DNA of 54,784 nucleotides from an uncultured Clostridia bacterium. Its GTDB lineage: Bacteria > Bacillota > Clostridia > Christensenellales > UBA1242. The stretch covers positions 1-54,784 of the forward strand of contig CANRGF010000001.1 of NCBI GenBank assembly GCA_947630075.1, written 5' to 3'. The notes beneath the pieces are model-generated. The model did no database searches. It saw nothing but the letters and a program-made list of their open reading frames with translations, and was not told the origin of the DNA. Below are positions 1-7,986 of this stretch, in pieces (position 1 is the first letter of the stretch; each line of letters begins with the position of its first letter). Made by a program: the position numbers and the translations under genes.

Positions 1-1352
1 CTTACGGCCTTTTCTGCACCTTTTGCTTTATAGTGCATAGTGAATGCACCAATGGCTTGTTTGCCCACAAATTTTGCGCCTTGCTTCATCTTGCCGGTAA
101 CTCTATTCATAATGCCACCGCCAGCAGAGTAGGCATCGTCCCCATGCAGATATTGAGATAGCATAGACACGAAATCGCTCACCATAAACAGTCCTGCAAT
201 AGTGATTATCAATGGCACAATGCCAATGGCATCACTGCCAACTTTTATATGCGTGATTAGTGGCAAGATTTGGAAATATATATTTAACCCAACCACTGCG
301 CCATACGCCATGAAGAAGTTTTTGGTGAAATCTCCTTTCCATTTATTCACACCCGAGCCATCATCAAGCGGATAGAGCGCACACACAACAGGGCTAATGA
401 CGAAGAGAAGCAACAGTGTGAACAATCGCTTAATCATGCCAAAAGATAGTTTCATGAGCGCAAATATCATAAACACACCACCCGCACCCAGCAATAGGTA
501 GTTTATATCCCAAATTTTATAATCCAACATTACGGATGTAACTGTGGAAATGTTGGCAAACGGGGTTTTATAATAAGCGTCTAGCAAATTGGCATAATCT
601 TCATCTCGGCTAGAATCGTAAGAGCCACTAACCAAAGAAGTGTCTAGCCCCTCCATATCTTCAAATATTTGCCCAATCGAAGAGTATCCATTCCCTCCAA
701 AGAAGTGTGCCCACCAAGTGCCCGTGCCGAGTTGTGCCCAACCCGTTTTGTTAGTGTCATTATAATATCGTTGCAGTCTGCCAAAAGACACTTCTTTTTC
801 CCAGCCTCCACCACAGCGAAATACATTGCCTGTGTATGCCGACGAGACAAACAGTTGATGCGAGAGCGAACTATTGGTGAGAGAAGAACTTGATGTGGCT
901 TCGTTTAACACAACAAGCAACATATTGCCCGCAAGCACGCCCAGCAAGCAAGCAACAGGAATGAAAACGAAATGAATTAAACCCTTGAGTGCGCTAGATA
1001 TAATTTCTTGCCATTTTTTTTGCTTTGCTGCATACACATTTTTTATAAATGCCAATATGGTGAATATCACAAGCAAAAATAATGCTAAAATTGAAAACGA
1101 TATTAGCAAATTGCGAATTGTGGGTGTGTTTAGCAAATAATATAAAATGCCATTTGAATATTCATCTGTGGATGTGAAATTCATCGTAACTTCTGTGCCA
1201 CCCCAACCGACTGAACCAAATCCACCAAATGTAACGGTGCCAATGCCGGCAAAAGCAAAGAATATATCCTGCACTGCATCTATCACTGAAAAGATAACAG
1301 CAAAAAGCGGATATAAAAGCATGCCAACAATTTCTAATACCAAATCTAGCAT
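1..1352 (-). CDS. VirB6/TrbL-like polytopic membrane protein of a conjugation system (3' end beyond window)
   Basis: Reading the minus strand from ATG 1352 gives 450 codons without a stop to the left edge, so the gene is cut by the window. An AAAGGAG ribosome site sits 9 nt upstream of the ATG. Hydrophobic segments fall near residues 5-40, 81-103, 125-149, 285-303, 309-328, 347-366 and 377-398, with an extracytoplasmic-looking Ser/Gly/Trp-rich loop at 155-275 and a basic, Gly-rich tail from about 410. This topology, with a VirD4 protein and a two-helix pilin-like protein nearby, fits the VirB6/TrbL channel component. It also resembles the membrane protein family first described in mycoplasma integrative elements (Mbov_0396 type). 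The role as inner-membrane channel is inferred from topology and context, not from catalytic motifs. Confidence 0.7.
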   Translation of the reverse strand, partial: MLDLVLEIVGMLLYPLFAVIFSVIDAVQDIFFAFAGIGTVTFGGFGSVGWGGTEVTMNFTSTDEYSNGILYYLLNTPTIRNLLISFSILALFLLVIFTILAFIKNVYAAKQKKWQEIISSALKGLIHFVFIPVACLLGVLAGNMLLVVLNEATSSSSLTNSSLSHQLFVSSAYTGNVFRCGGGWEKEVSFGRLQRYYNDTNKTGWAQLGTGTWWAHFFGGNGYSSIGQIFEDMEGLDTSLVSGSYDSSRDEDYANLLDAYYKTPFANISTVTSVMLDYKIWDINYLLLGAGGVFMIFALMKLSFGMIKRLFTLLLLFVISPVVCALYPLDDGSGVNKWKGDFTKNFFMAYGAVVGLNIYFQILPLITHIKVGSDAIGIVPLIITIAGLFMVSDFVSMLSQYLHGDDAYSAGGGIMNRVTGKMKQGAKFVGKQAIGAFTMHYKAKGAEKAV

Positions 1353-1545
1353 AAATGTTTTCTCCTTTGAATAGTGGTTTTAACTTGACCATAAGAAAAC
1401 AAAGATATTGAAAAACCCCTATATTTATTTTTATTATATACTAATTTAACAAATTAATCAAACAAATATTGCATTTTTCGGCAAATAAATTTAAGATTTT
1501 TAAAGCATAAATTAAGCATTTTGCACCCATAAAAGCATGAAAAAC

Positions 1546-1626
1546 GGGGGCTTTGGCGCGCGGCACGCGCGCCTGGCGGCAACGCCGCCCGCGGCTGCCA
1601 AAAGGCAGCCGCAAAGCCCCCCCCCC
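1546..1626. repeat. GC-rich cloverleaf (outer stem plus three hairpins)
   Basis: In strongly AT-rich surroundings this segment is almost pure G+C. A 10-bp outer stem pairs 1546-1555 with 1612-1621. Inside it are three consecutive perfect hairpins: 1556-1562 with 1566-1572 (loop GCA), 1575-1580 with 1584-1589 (loop AAC), and 1591-1599 with 1604-1612 (loop AAAA). It ends in a run of ten C. It lies 4 nt past the stop of the 494-residue gene. On the minus strand the outer stem is followed by GTTTTTC, so it could act as an elaborate terminator or attenuator ahead of the VirB6-like gene. A miniature mobile repeat is the alternative. Confidence 0.75.
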
Positions 1627-1630
1627 TGTT

Positions 1631-3115
1631 TTAATTCTGCGAATATGAAGGCTGGAAATCTGCAAAAGAGAACGGCTCTTCATTCCCTGAAAATGTGATA
1701 AACAATCCAGAAAGTTTGAGCGTGTAAATTCCGTCTTCACCTAGTTGCATATAAAATTGAGCATTTAGATTGGCGTCTTTCAACACACCCCACAAAGATT
1801 TTGCAACTTTTAGCGGATTGTTTTCTGCCGATGAAGTGCTGTCTATATCCGCGAAAGGCTCGAGCGTTAAATTTTCTTCTAATTCAAAATTGTAGATATC
1901 TCCCGCTCCTTCCGTGTATTTGCCCTCAAGGAAAAGTTTTTTATCAAACTCTGTCTCTCCCATAAGATACATGTTAAACTTTTCTATATCGATCTTTTTA
2001 GCATTAAATGATAATAAATTTGCCTTAACTTGCTCTTTTGGCATGATAATTGCAGCGATATAGTTTTCAAATTCCACATTGTTTATGCTATATTCTTCAC
2101 TTTCACTATCCGCACTCAAAAGATAATCTTTCACATAAATCATCTGCGTGCGAGATGGCAGTTTTTCCCCATTCTCATCTTGCAATACATACACCTCGGC
2201 GAAACTCTCCAAAAAAGATTGAAGAATTTTGCCCTCCGCATCTGTAACCTCTTCGTCTGCGGTGAAAAGTGGAGCAGTTTCGTCTGTGATATAGTCGGTG
2301 AGAGATTGAGAAATTTCGTCTAAAATTTCTTCATCAATGCCAAAATATTTAATGCCCAAAACAATCTCTTTCAACTCGTCAGGAATTTCCTCTCGCGAAA
2401 TGTCCGGATTATCTTGCACATACACTTCGATTGCAATTCGTTTTACTGCTTCATAAATTTCAGGATAGTTTTGCTCAAGCGTTTCCAAATCAAACTCTGC
2501 AGGAACGTTAATATTAATGGTTATGTCGCTATAATCCTTTTTAAACTCTTCAAGAGCGTAAGAAAACGAATCGGCATAATCTCGCTGCAAATCTTGGCTT
2601 GCTTGCTCAGCATCTTCATAGAAAACGCGCATGCCATAAAACATGTCGCCCTTCATGCCCAAAGCTGAAGAAAGCCCACCGGAAGAGCCCCCGCCGATGT
2701 CTCCAAGCGTGTTGACAATGCCAATTACTACGCCAATAACCATAATCACGGCAAGAATAATCAACATCACAATTGCGATGCATGGCAAAAGGGGCACGAT
2801 TGTGGCAAGAATGCTATTAATTTTTGCCGCAAATTCTCCATGCTTTTGTGCCACAACTCTTAAGAAAGATATTGCCTCACCCGGATCTATTTTGCGCATT
2901 GCATTAAGCAATTTTAATTCATTAAAGCCAAGGATAGGCCAAAATTTAGATTTTGTCATATAAATGCGCTTCATTGCATTGAAACGAGAGCGAATGTTAT
3001 TTTCATAGCGTTGTTTGTTTAAAAGTTGCTCTTCCTCAAACGCTTCTTGCTCGGCTTGATCGGCTTCTTCAATCTCTTCTTGTGTGAGATTTTCGTCCTC
3101 TTGATTGTCCGCCAT
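1631..3115 (-). CDS. membrane-anchored protein of unknown function in conjugation cluster (494 aa)
   Basis: The first 45 residues are Glu/Gln-rich and probably cytoplasmic coil. Residues 100-137 are one long, very hydrophobic stretch, enough for one or two helices, followed by a Gly/Ser linker and about 350 mostly acidic residues that look extracytoplasmic. No family signature was recognised. An AAAGGAGG site precedes ATG 3115. The gene lies between the lipoprotein/pilin pair and the VirB6-like gene on the same strand, so a structural part of the secretion channel is plausible but only by context. It has its own promoter upstream and the GC-rich cloverleaf directly downstream. Confidence 0.75.
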   Translation of the reverse strand: MADNQEDENLTQEEIEEADQAEQEAFEEEQLLNKQRYENNIRSRFNAMKRIYMTKSKFWPILGFNELKLLNAMRKIDPGEAISFLRVVAQKHGEFAAKINSILATIVPLLPCIAIVMLIILAVIMVIGVVIGIVNTLGDIGGGSSGGLSSALGMKGDMFYGMRVFYEDAEQASQDLQRDYADSFSYALEEFKKDYSDITININVPAEFDLETLEQNYPEIYEAVKRIAIEVYVQDNPDISREEIPDELKEIVLGIKYFGIDEEILDEISQSLTDYITDETAPLFTADEEVTDAEGKILQSFLESFAEVYVLQDENGEKLPSRTQMIYVKDYLLSADSESEEYSINNVEFENYIAAIIMPKEQVKANLLSFNAKKIDIEKFNMYLMGETEFDKKLFLEGKYTEGAGDIYNFELEENLTLEPFADIDSTSSAENNPLKVAKSLWGVLKDANLNAQFYMQLGEDGIYTLKLSGLFITFSGNEEPFSFADFQPSYSQN

Positions 3116-3224
3116 TTGACCCTCCTTTTATTAAAAATTTTCTAATTATATTTTGCTTCAAAACGCGAAATTTAGCCAAAATTTGATTTGTGATGTGCGT
3201 TGAAAAGCGATTCCAATTAACTAT

Positions 3225-3252
3225 ATTATAACAAATTTTTAGTTTTAAACAA
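3225..3252 (-). promoter_or_regulatory. sigma-A-type promoter for the 494-aa gene
   Basis: On the minus strand TTGTTT (3252-3247) and TATAAT (3230-3225) are separated by 16 nt, with an extended TGT immediately before the -10. It lies about 110 nt upstream of the start at 3115, after the terminator of the lipoprotein gene. Confidence 0.6.
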
Positions 3253-3290
3253 ATGTTTTCGCTAAGAATTGCAAATTTTCATTCTTTTTT

Positions 3291-3318
3291 GCAAGAAAAA
3301 AGGGCAACACGCCCTTTT
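3291..3318 (-). terminator. intrinsic terminator after the lipoprotein gene
   Basis: Inverted repeat AAAAGGGC / GCCCTTTT (3298-3305 with 3311-3318), loop of 5 nt, followed on the minus strand by a T tract. Confidence 0.75.
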
Positions 3319-3331
3319 AATTTTAGCCTTA

Positions 3332-3703
3332 TTAAGCAACCTTATAATAGATTACGCAACTTTGCCCACCATAAGACACTCTCATGCTATGCGTACCTTT
3401 TGTGGTTGGCGAGAAACCGCTAAGCACACCATTTTTGGCAAGCATATCTGCCAAAGACATGCCCGTTTCATCTCCTAATGTAAACTCAGCGCCTGCAGAA
3501 CCAAGAACGATAAAGTCCTCTCTCTCCTTGTCTGTCATGTTATCCCACTCTTCAGATGTTTTTTGCTGATAATTCCAAGCAGTGTCCTCCGTCATGCCTG
3601 TGTTACAAGTCAACTTAGGGGCTTCGCCGCACGCAGCTAAAACGAAAATTGCAGAACAACATAAAATTGCTGTTAAAACAAGAGAGAATAATCTTTTTTT
3701 CAT
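3332..3703 (-). CDS. small lipoprotein with Ig-like C-terminal fold
   Basis: This 123-residue protein has a basic N-terminus, a hydrophobic core and a lipobox LAAC with the lipidated Cys near residue 25. It is therefore expected to be exported and anchored to the outer face of the membrane. The C-terminal 30 residues have the Gly-Thr-His-x-Met-x-Val-x-Tyr-Gly-Gly pattern of the last strands of bacterial Ig-like (Big/DUF5011-like) domains. It starts 8 nt after the pilin-like gene, with a GAGGAA ribosome site, so the two share a transcript that ends at the terminator just downstream. A role as surface accessory of the transfer channel is inferred only from this linkage. Confidence 0.75.
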   Translation of the reverse strand: MKKRLFSLVLTAILCCSAIFVLAACGEAPKLTCNTGMTEDTAWNYQQKTSEEWDNMTDKEREDFIVLGSAGAEFTLGDETGMSLADMLAKNGVLSGFSPTTKGTHSMRVSYGGQSCVIYYKVA

Positions 3704-3711
3704 GATTCCTC

Positions 3712-4089
3712 CTATCTTAGAAATCTAACAAAATTCTTCACAAGATTTATGCCACCAATAACGCCTTCATCTTCACTACTATTCGTGTCGCCAACGATTT
3801 GTGATTGACGAATAATGTCTTCGATGTTGTATGCCAAGAAGTAGAACAAAGCAACGAGCAAGACAACGACAACGATACCAACGATGACCATAATCAACTT
3901 GGACTTTGCCTCTTCTCTTTCTTGCTTTTCGTCAGCCTTAACGAATTTGATGCCGACCCAAATTGCATAAATAATGCCTGCAACACTCACAACGATTAAA
4001 ATTGGGTTGATAAGGTTAATAACTGCACTAAGCAATGTGTCTAACCAACCATAACCGGTGTTGAATTGTGATGCTAATAAACTGCTCAT
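3712..4089 (-). CDS. pilin-like VirB2/TrbC-type conjugal transfer protein
   Basis: A 125-residue protein with two hydrophobic helices (about 19-48 and 66-90) separated by a short charged loop rich in Lys, Glu and Ala (KADEKQEREEAKSK). That is the usual pattern of VirB2/TrbC-like and Mbov_0395-type pilin proteins of Gram-positive and mycoplasma integrative elements. There is no obvious cleaved signal peptide, so the mature form may begin near the native N-terminus. A strong GGGGGG-type ribosome site precedes ATG 4089, and a perfect-spacing promoter lies upstream. It heads the minus-strand operon and diverges from virD4. Confidence 0.75.
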   Translation of the reverse strand: MSSLLASQFNTGYGWLDTLLSAVINLINPILIVVSVAGIIYAIWVGIKFVKADEKQEREEAKSKLIMVIVGIVVVVLLVALFYFLAYNIEDIIRQSQIVGDTNSSEDEGVIGGINLVKNFVRFLR

Positions 4090-4108
4090 AATTTCCCCCC
4101 TTTAAAGC

Positions 4109-4130
4109 GGCGCACACTTATTTTTGCGCC
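4109..4130 (-). promoter_or_regulatory. 5'-UTR hairpin before the pilin-like gene
   Basis: GGCGCA (4109-4114 region, read on minus) pairs with TGCGCC (4125-4130) around a 10-nt loop. It lies between the promoter and the ribosome site of the pilin-like gene, so it would be the 5' structure of that mRNA. Confidence 0.45.
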
Positions 4131-4143
4131 TATTTATAAATTA

Positions 4144-4172
4144 ATGATAACAAGTTAAAATTTTAAAATCAA
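4144..4172 (-). promoter_or_regulatory. promoter of the pilin-lipoprotein operon
   Basis: Minus-strand TTGATT (4172-4167), 17-nt spacer, TATCAT (4149-4144), with TGT just upstream of the -10 (extended type). Confidence 0.65.
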
Positions 4173-4181
4173 CTGTTTTCG

Positions 4182-4343
4182 CACAAATTTTACAAAATTT
4201 TTAAAATTTTTTATTTGCTGCTTTTTTTGCGGAAACTGCATTGCATTAGCTTTGCCTTTTCTCACAAATTTTACAAATATTTTTAATTTTTTTATTTAGC
4301 TCTTTTTTATGAGAAAACCGCATTGCTTTGGCTTCGCCTTTTT
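4182..4343. repeat. 81-bp imperfect tandem duplication between divergent transfer operons
   Basis: Copy 1 is 4182-4262 and copy 2 is 4263-4343. Both begin CACAAATTTTACAAA, continue through an A/T tract and a CTGC/AGCT-T7 block, and end with GCATTGC...GGCTT(T/C)GCCTTTT. Together with the flanking AT-rich DNA they fill most of the 565-bp gap between the pilin-like gene and virD4. I see no coding potential. The placement between two divergent promoters suggests a regulatory or protein-binding region. Confidence 0.75.
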
Positions 4344-4524
4344 GCATAACAACTGACAGTTTTTCGCTAAAAAACTGCACACATCTCACTCTCATATTTT
4401 CTGATTAATTTGTGATAAATTTGCTCGTTGTCAACTTTATTTTCGCAAATATTATGATTTTTATGCAAGTTGTTTGGCAATTTTGTGCGCTTTATCTCGA
4501 CATGCAAAAAAATTTGAAAAGCAT

Positions 4525-4553
4525 TTGACAAATTTGATTAATGTTTCTATAAT
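4525..4553 (+). promoter_or_regulatory. consensus sigma-A promoter for virD4
   Basis: Perfect TTGACA (4525-4530), 17-nt spacer, perfect TATAAT (4548-4553). This is the best match to consensus in the window and predicts a roughly 95-nt leader before virD4. Confidence 0.85.
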
Positions 4554-4654
4554 GTATTTATACTTTAATATAAATGTTATTTTTTAACTGCCCCCGCGAG
4601 TTTTTGGCTTAAATTATTAATTTAGTTTTTGTTTACTTTTAAAAAGGAGTGATT

Positions 4655-6673
4655 ATGAAACATTTTCTCAAAGTTGGCCTTAAATATGTGATTAGTGCCA
4701 TATTAATCTTCGTGATTACTGTGTTTGCTATCACATATAAAGAGGATGGATATTTTGGCTTTAACATTGAGCATATCAAGCAAGGCATCCCATTTATGTT
4801 TGTGTTTGTGGCGGAAGGATTGTTGCTAGTGTTCGACCTTATGAAGCTTATTGACGGAAAAAATGCTAAAAAAACAAAAAAAGCAGTGGATAAGGTTAAA
4901 GATGAAAAGGGAAAGGACACAAAGCAATATTTCAGCCGCGACTTCTTGACAGATGAAGATATTAAGAAAAATAAGGACTTCAACCCAAACACTCTTGCCA
5001 CACTGCGTTCTTGCAAAAAAGACGGCATTTTGGTTAGAGCAGAGATGAAAGGGAACACCACAGAAATCAACTTCGTGCAGCCAATTCACACGCTCGTGGT
5101 GGGAACAACCTCATCTGGTAAAACACAGCGATTTGTTGTGCCTTCACTGCAACTTATGAGCATGACCGCTGCCAAACCTTCGTTTGTTGTTACCGACCCA
5201 AAAGGCGAACTTTATAGCCTATGCTCAAACAAGTTTAAGTCGGAAGGGTACGAAGTGAAAGTGCTTGATCTACGCACACCATTTGCGTCTGTGCAGTGGA
5301 ACCCACTGACCTACCCTTATGATATGTACACCCGCAGTTTTAATTTGGAAAAGGAAGTGAAAGTCCACCCAGCGGGAGATAATCCGCGCAATTACAATGT
5401 GATGTTGCAACGCCAATTTGATTTTAATAGTCAAGTTTGGTTTGAATTTGACGGAAAAGCGTATGCAGACAAGGAAGTGATGGAAAACGACATCACCATC
5501 CTCAAAAAAGAACTTGAAGATAAGGCATTTGACTCTATCAACGACACTTGCACCACCCTTGCCCCAATCGAATCAGGTAAAGACCCAACTTGGGAAAAGA
5601 CGGCGCAAAACCTAATCAAAGCGGTGATTATCGCCATGCTTGAAGATAGCCGCATTCCAGAATTGGGCATGACCCGTGATAGATACAATTTCTATAATGT
5701 GGCAAAAATTTGTAATATAACCGACTCTGGGCGAGACACTTATGCCACTCTTAAAAACTATTTGTTTAATTATAGAGATAAGTTTTCCAAAGTGGCAGAC
5801 CTTGCCACCACCGCTTTGCAGAACGCAGACACAACCACTAAAAACTATATGGGCTTTGTGTCTAACAAAATGGTTTTGTTTAGCGACACGGGCATAAGTT
5901 TCCTAACAGAAAAAACGGAAATAGACTTCGTTAATCTAGACGAAAAGCCAACCGCAATTTTCCTCATCATTCCAGATGAAGTGAGAACGCGTTATCCACT
6001 TGCAATTCTGTTTGTAACTCAGCTATATAAGAGATTGGTTGAGAAAGCGCAAAGCCTTGGCGGGCATTTAAAACGAAATGTTTACTTTATGCTAGACGAG
6101 TTTGGTAACATGCCAAAATTTCCAGAATGGGGTTCAATTATGACGGTCGGCAGAAGCCGTGGCATATTCTTCGAACTTTGCGTGCAATCTTACAGCCAAC
6201 TTTATCAGGTGTATGGTCAAGACGAAGGCAAGATTATTAAAGATAACTGCCCTATTCAAGTGTATATCGCATCTGAGGACACAACCACAAACAAAGAATT
6301 TAGCGAACTACTAGGCAAGAAAACAGTTGTGCAAGAAAACGAGCAGCGAAGCGTTGGCCCAGACGGCAAAGAAAGCAAAACCTATAACACTCAAACGCTA
6401 TCAATTCCTATTGCCTACCCTGAGCAGTTGCCAACCTTCCGTGATGAAGGAAAGGTTGCAATCAAATCATTCACACCAAACGCAGCATTGAAAACCACAA
6501 TGACTTACGCTTACAAAAACAAATGCTATGACCTAACATCTGTTAGCAGAACATACTCTCAAAAGAGATTGCTTGACGAAGCCAAAGTTTATTACGACAT
6601 CAAGCAAAGAAATTCACTTTTGGGCAAAAATGACAATACTGACGATGATGATGACGATGATGATTTGTTTTAA
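4655..6673 (+). CDS. virD4: VirD4/TraG-type type IV coupling ATPase
   Basis: This 672-residue coupling protein would recruit DNA or protein substrates to the secretion channel at the inner membrane. Two N-terminal hydrophobic segments (about 7-25 and 45-62) are followed by the Walker A GTTSSGKT, a VVTDPKGEL strand, and the Walker B region ending MLDEFGNMPK. A downstream GRSRGI motif is typical of T4CPs, and the C-terminus is a run of aspartates. ATG 4655 is preferred over an in-frame GTG at 4649, because AAAAGGAG ends 5 nt before it and the GTG overlaps that site. The gene is divergent from the pilin operon. The family call is firm. Whether the system still transfers DNA cannot be judged without the rest of the element. 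Confidence 0.93.
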   Translation: MKHFLKVGLKYVISAILIFVITVFAITYKEDGYFGFNIEHIKQGIPFMFVFVAEGLLLVFDLMKLIDGKNAKKTKKAVDKVKDEKGKDTKQYFSRDFLTDEDIKKNKDFNPNTLATLRSCKKDGILVRAEMKGNTTEINFVQPIHTLVVGTTSSGKTQRFVVPSLQLMSMTAAKPSFVVTDPKGELYSLCSNKFKSEGYEVKVLDLRTPFASVQWNPLTYPYDMYTRSFNLEKEVKVHPAGDNPRNYNVMLQRQFDFNSQVWFEFDGKAYADKEVMENDITILKKELEDKAFDSINDTCTTLAPIESGKDPTWEKTAQNLIKAVIIAMLEDSRIPELGMTRDRYNFYNVAKICNITDSGRDTYATLKNYLFNYRDKFSKVADLATTALQNADTTTKNYMGFVSNKMVLFSDTGISFLTEKTEIDFVNLDEKPTAIFLIIPDEVRTRYPLAILFVTQLYKRLVEKAQSLGGHLKRNVYFMLDEFGNMPKFPEWGSIMTVGRSRGIFFELCVQSYSQLYQVYGQDEGKIIKDNCPIQVYIASEDTTTNKEFSELLGKKTVVQENEQRSVGPDGKESKTYNTQTLSIPIAYPEQLPTFRDEGKVAIKSFTPNAALKTTMTYAYKNKCYDLTSVSRTYSQKRLLDEAKVYYDIKQRNSLLGKNDNTDDDDDDDDLF

Positions 6674-6677
6674 AATT

Positions 6678-6705
6678 AAAGGCTAGCAAATGCTGGCCTT
6701 TTTTA
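6678..6705 (+). terminator. intrinsic terminator after virD4
   Basis: AAGGCTAGC and GCTGGCCTT form a near-perfect stem with loop AAAT, followed by T6. Confidence 0.8.
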
Positions 6706-6820
6706 TGCGGGTTATCAAAAAAATTAAAAAAATTTAAAAATTAACATAAAAAATCAATAAAAAACTCAATTTTTTTGCATTTTTAAAAATTTTTCTAAAA
6801 TTACGCTCACACTGTGCAAA

Positions 6821-7090
6821 TTAAAATTCCAAACCGCTCACTCTAAAATGTTCGTATTTCCACTTTTCAACCAAATCTAAAACGCTCTCGTTTGGGCGAA
6901 CAAAAAAATCAACACCATTTAAGTCTTTTAAAAATGCACCTCGCCTGCACTCGCGATTGATAAATTCAACAGCATCTGGGATGATCTCGCTAATAATATC
7001 TTTCCCTTTAAGTCCATAAATTGTTTTGAGCCCGCTTGCGTCATCTTCAATTTTTAAAGATTTATATGTATAAACTAAATTGCCTTTCAT
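6821..7090 (-). CDS. hypothetical protein, 89 aa
   Basis: An orphan soluble-looking protein with mixed charge and no signal or membrane segment. The start was set at ATG 7090 because GGAGG ends 5 nt upstream. An upstream in-frame codon at 7105 has no ribosome site and would put that GGAGG inside the coding region. The sequence has two possible alpha/beta halves (a 'YGLKGKDIISEIIPDAVEF' helix-rich centre and an aromatic end), but no family was recognised. It stands alone between virD4 and tRNA-fMet, in the accessory part of the window. Confidence 0.55.
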   Translation of the reverse strand: MKGNLVYTYKSLKIEDDASGLKTIYGLKGKDIISEIIPDAVEFINRECRRGAFLKDLNGVDFFVRPNESVLDLVEKWKYEHFRVSGLEF

Positions 7091-7266
7091 ATTAACCTCC
7101 AACATTCGTTAAATGTTATAATTTACAAAACAAAAATTCATTATATAACTCCAATAGAAGAAATCAATGAAAAATTTTATTGCAAATTTGTGATATAAAC
7201 TCATTTTATGACGAATTTTGAATTCTGTGAAAATTTTATAAATTCGCAATTTTTAACACAAATCTA

Positions 7267-7295
7267 TTGACAAAACGCATATAATATGTTATTAT
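7267..7295 (+). promoter_or_regulatory. promoter of tRNA-fMet
   Basis: TTGACA (7267-7272), 17-nt spacer, TATTAT (7290-7295), about 21 nt before the mature tRNA. Confidence 0.65.
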
Positions 7296-7316
7296 AAAAA
7301 AGCAAGCTAAAAACAT

Positions 7317-7393
7317 CGCGGGGTGGAGCAGCACGGCAGCTCGCTGGGCTCATAACCCAGAGGTCATTGGTTCAAATCCAATCCCCGCAACCA
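7317..7393 (+). tRNA. initiator tRNA-fMet (CAT)
   Basis: A 77-nt tRNA with encoded CCA. The anticodon loop is CTCATAA between GGG/CCC pairs, which is the G-C anticodon-stem signature of initiators. The first base C faces A before the CCGCAACCA end (C1 x A72 mismatch), so Met-tRNA can be formylated and directed to initiation. The T arm is GGTTCAAATCC. Confidence 0.97.
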
Positions 7394-7398
7394 CTCTA

Positions 7399-7430
7399 AA
7401 CCTAAATTGAACCACAATTTAGGTTTTTTA
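7399..7430 (+). terminator. intrinsic terminator after tRNA-fMet
   Basis: A perfect 11-bp stem, AACCTAAATTG (7399-7409) with CAATTTAGGTT (7415-7425), followed by T6. Confidence 0.85.
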
Positions 7431-7452
7431 TTATTTATTAACAAAAATAATA

Positions 7453-7743
7453 TTAATAATTTAAAATTCTGACTTTTGAAGGGAATGCTCCAAATCCTGT
7501 ACCTATTCCAGAATTATCCTCTAAAATCTCCAGCAATCCCAATTCTTCTAATCGTTTTAATGTTTTAATTGTGCAATTACCTCCAGGAGAAAAAACTATG
7601 CCATTTTGAGCATCTATAATAGTTTGAATCGCTTTCAAATCTTTTTTCTTTGCATTTTTTATATTGACTACCTGTTTTCTTGCTTCATCAATTTGTTTTT
7701 TACAAAATAATAAAGTTTCGTTTTGCAATTTTGTAAGTTTCAT
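7453..7743 (-). CDS. hypothetical protein, 96 aa
   Basis: An orphan 96-residue protein, mostly helical and Lys-rich in its first half. The second half (a TIKTLKRLEELGLLEIL stretch followed by Gly-rich strands) would suit a small winged-helix fold, as in DNA-binding or phage/plasmid proteins, but no family is recognised. The ribosome site AAGAGGTGAT lies directly before ATG 7743. It sits between the tRNA-fMet terminator and the palindromic element, and is convergent with the tRNA, which suggests acquired DNA. Confidence 0.55.
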   Translation of the reverse strand: MKLTKLQNETLLFCKKQIDEARKQVVNIKNAKKKDLKAIQTIIDAQNGIVFSPGGNCTIKTLKRLEELGLLEILEDNSGIGTGFGAFPSKVRILNY

Positions 7744-7817
7744 ATATCACCTCTTAATAATTAATTTTATATAAAATGTAAAATAAAATCAAATGTTTTA
7801 AGCTTATATACCATCTT

Positions 7818-7986
7818 TATAGTGGCGGTTTATGCCGTGAAAGGTGCTTGACAAGAGATGGAATGAAAAATAATATCACAAAAGGCAAAGGAGACAGCAT
7901 AATACTTCTTCTTTGCCTTATTTATAGGGATAAAACCATTCCAGAGTTCTCTTGTCAAGTTCACCATGGAATAAATAGCCACTATG
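7818..7986. repeat. long imperfect palindrome (MITE-like)
   Basis: About 83-nt arms fold back on each other. The outermost pair is ATAGTGGC (7820-7827) with GCCACTAT (7977-7984). Further in, CTTGACAAGAG (7848-7858) pairs with CTCTTGTCAAG (7949-7959), TGGAATG pairs with CATTCCA, and GGCAAAG pairs with CTTTGCC close to the tip. No clear target duplication was found at the edges. It abuts, and by a few bases overlaps, the 3' end of the phosphoesterase-recombinase fusion. It could be a miniature inverted-repeat element, a recombinase-related site or a structured RNA. Confidence 0.7.

Noticed and set aside
1441..1740. 99-codon minus-strand reading frame across the GC-rich cloverleaf
   Set aside because: It overlaps the end of the 494-aa gene, its sequence is just the inverted repeats translated, and it has no ribosome site.
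7381..7393. Duplicate of the tRNA-fMet 3' end as an att site
   Set aside because: I found no second copy of the CCAATCCCCGCAACCA-type end inside the window. It could lie outside.
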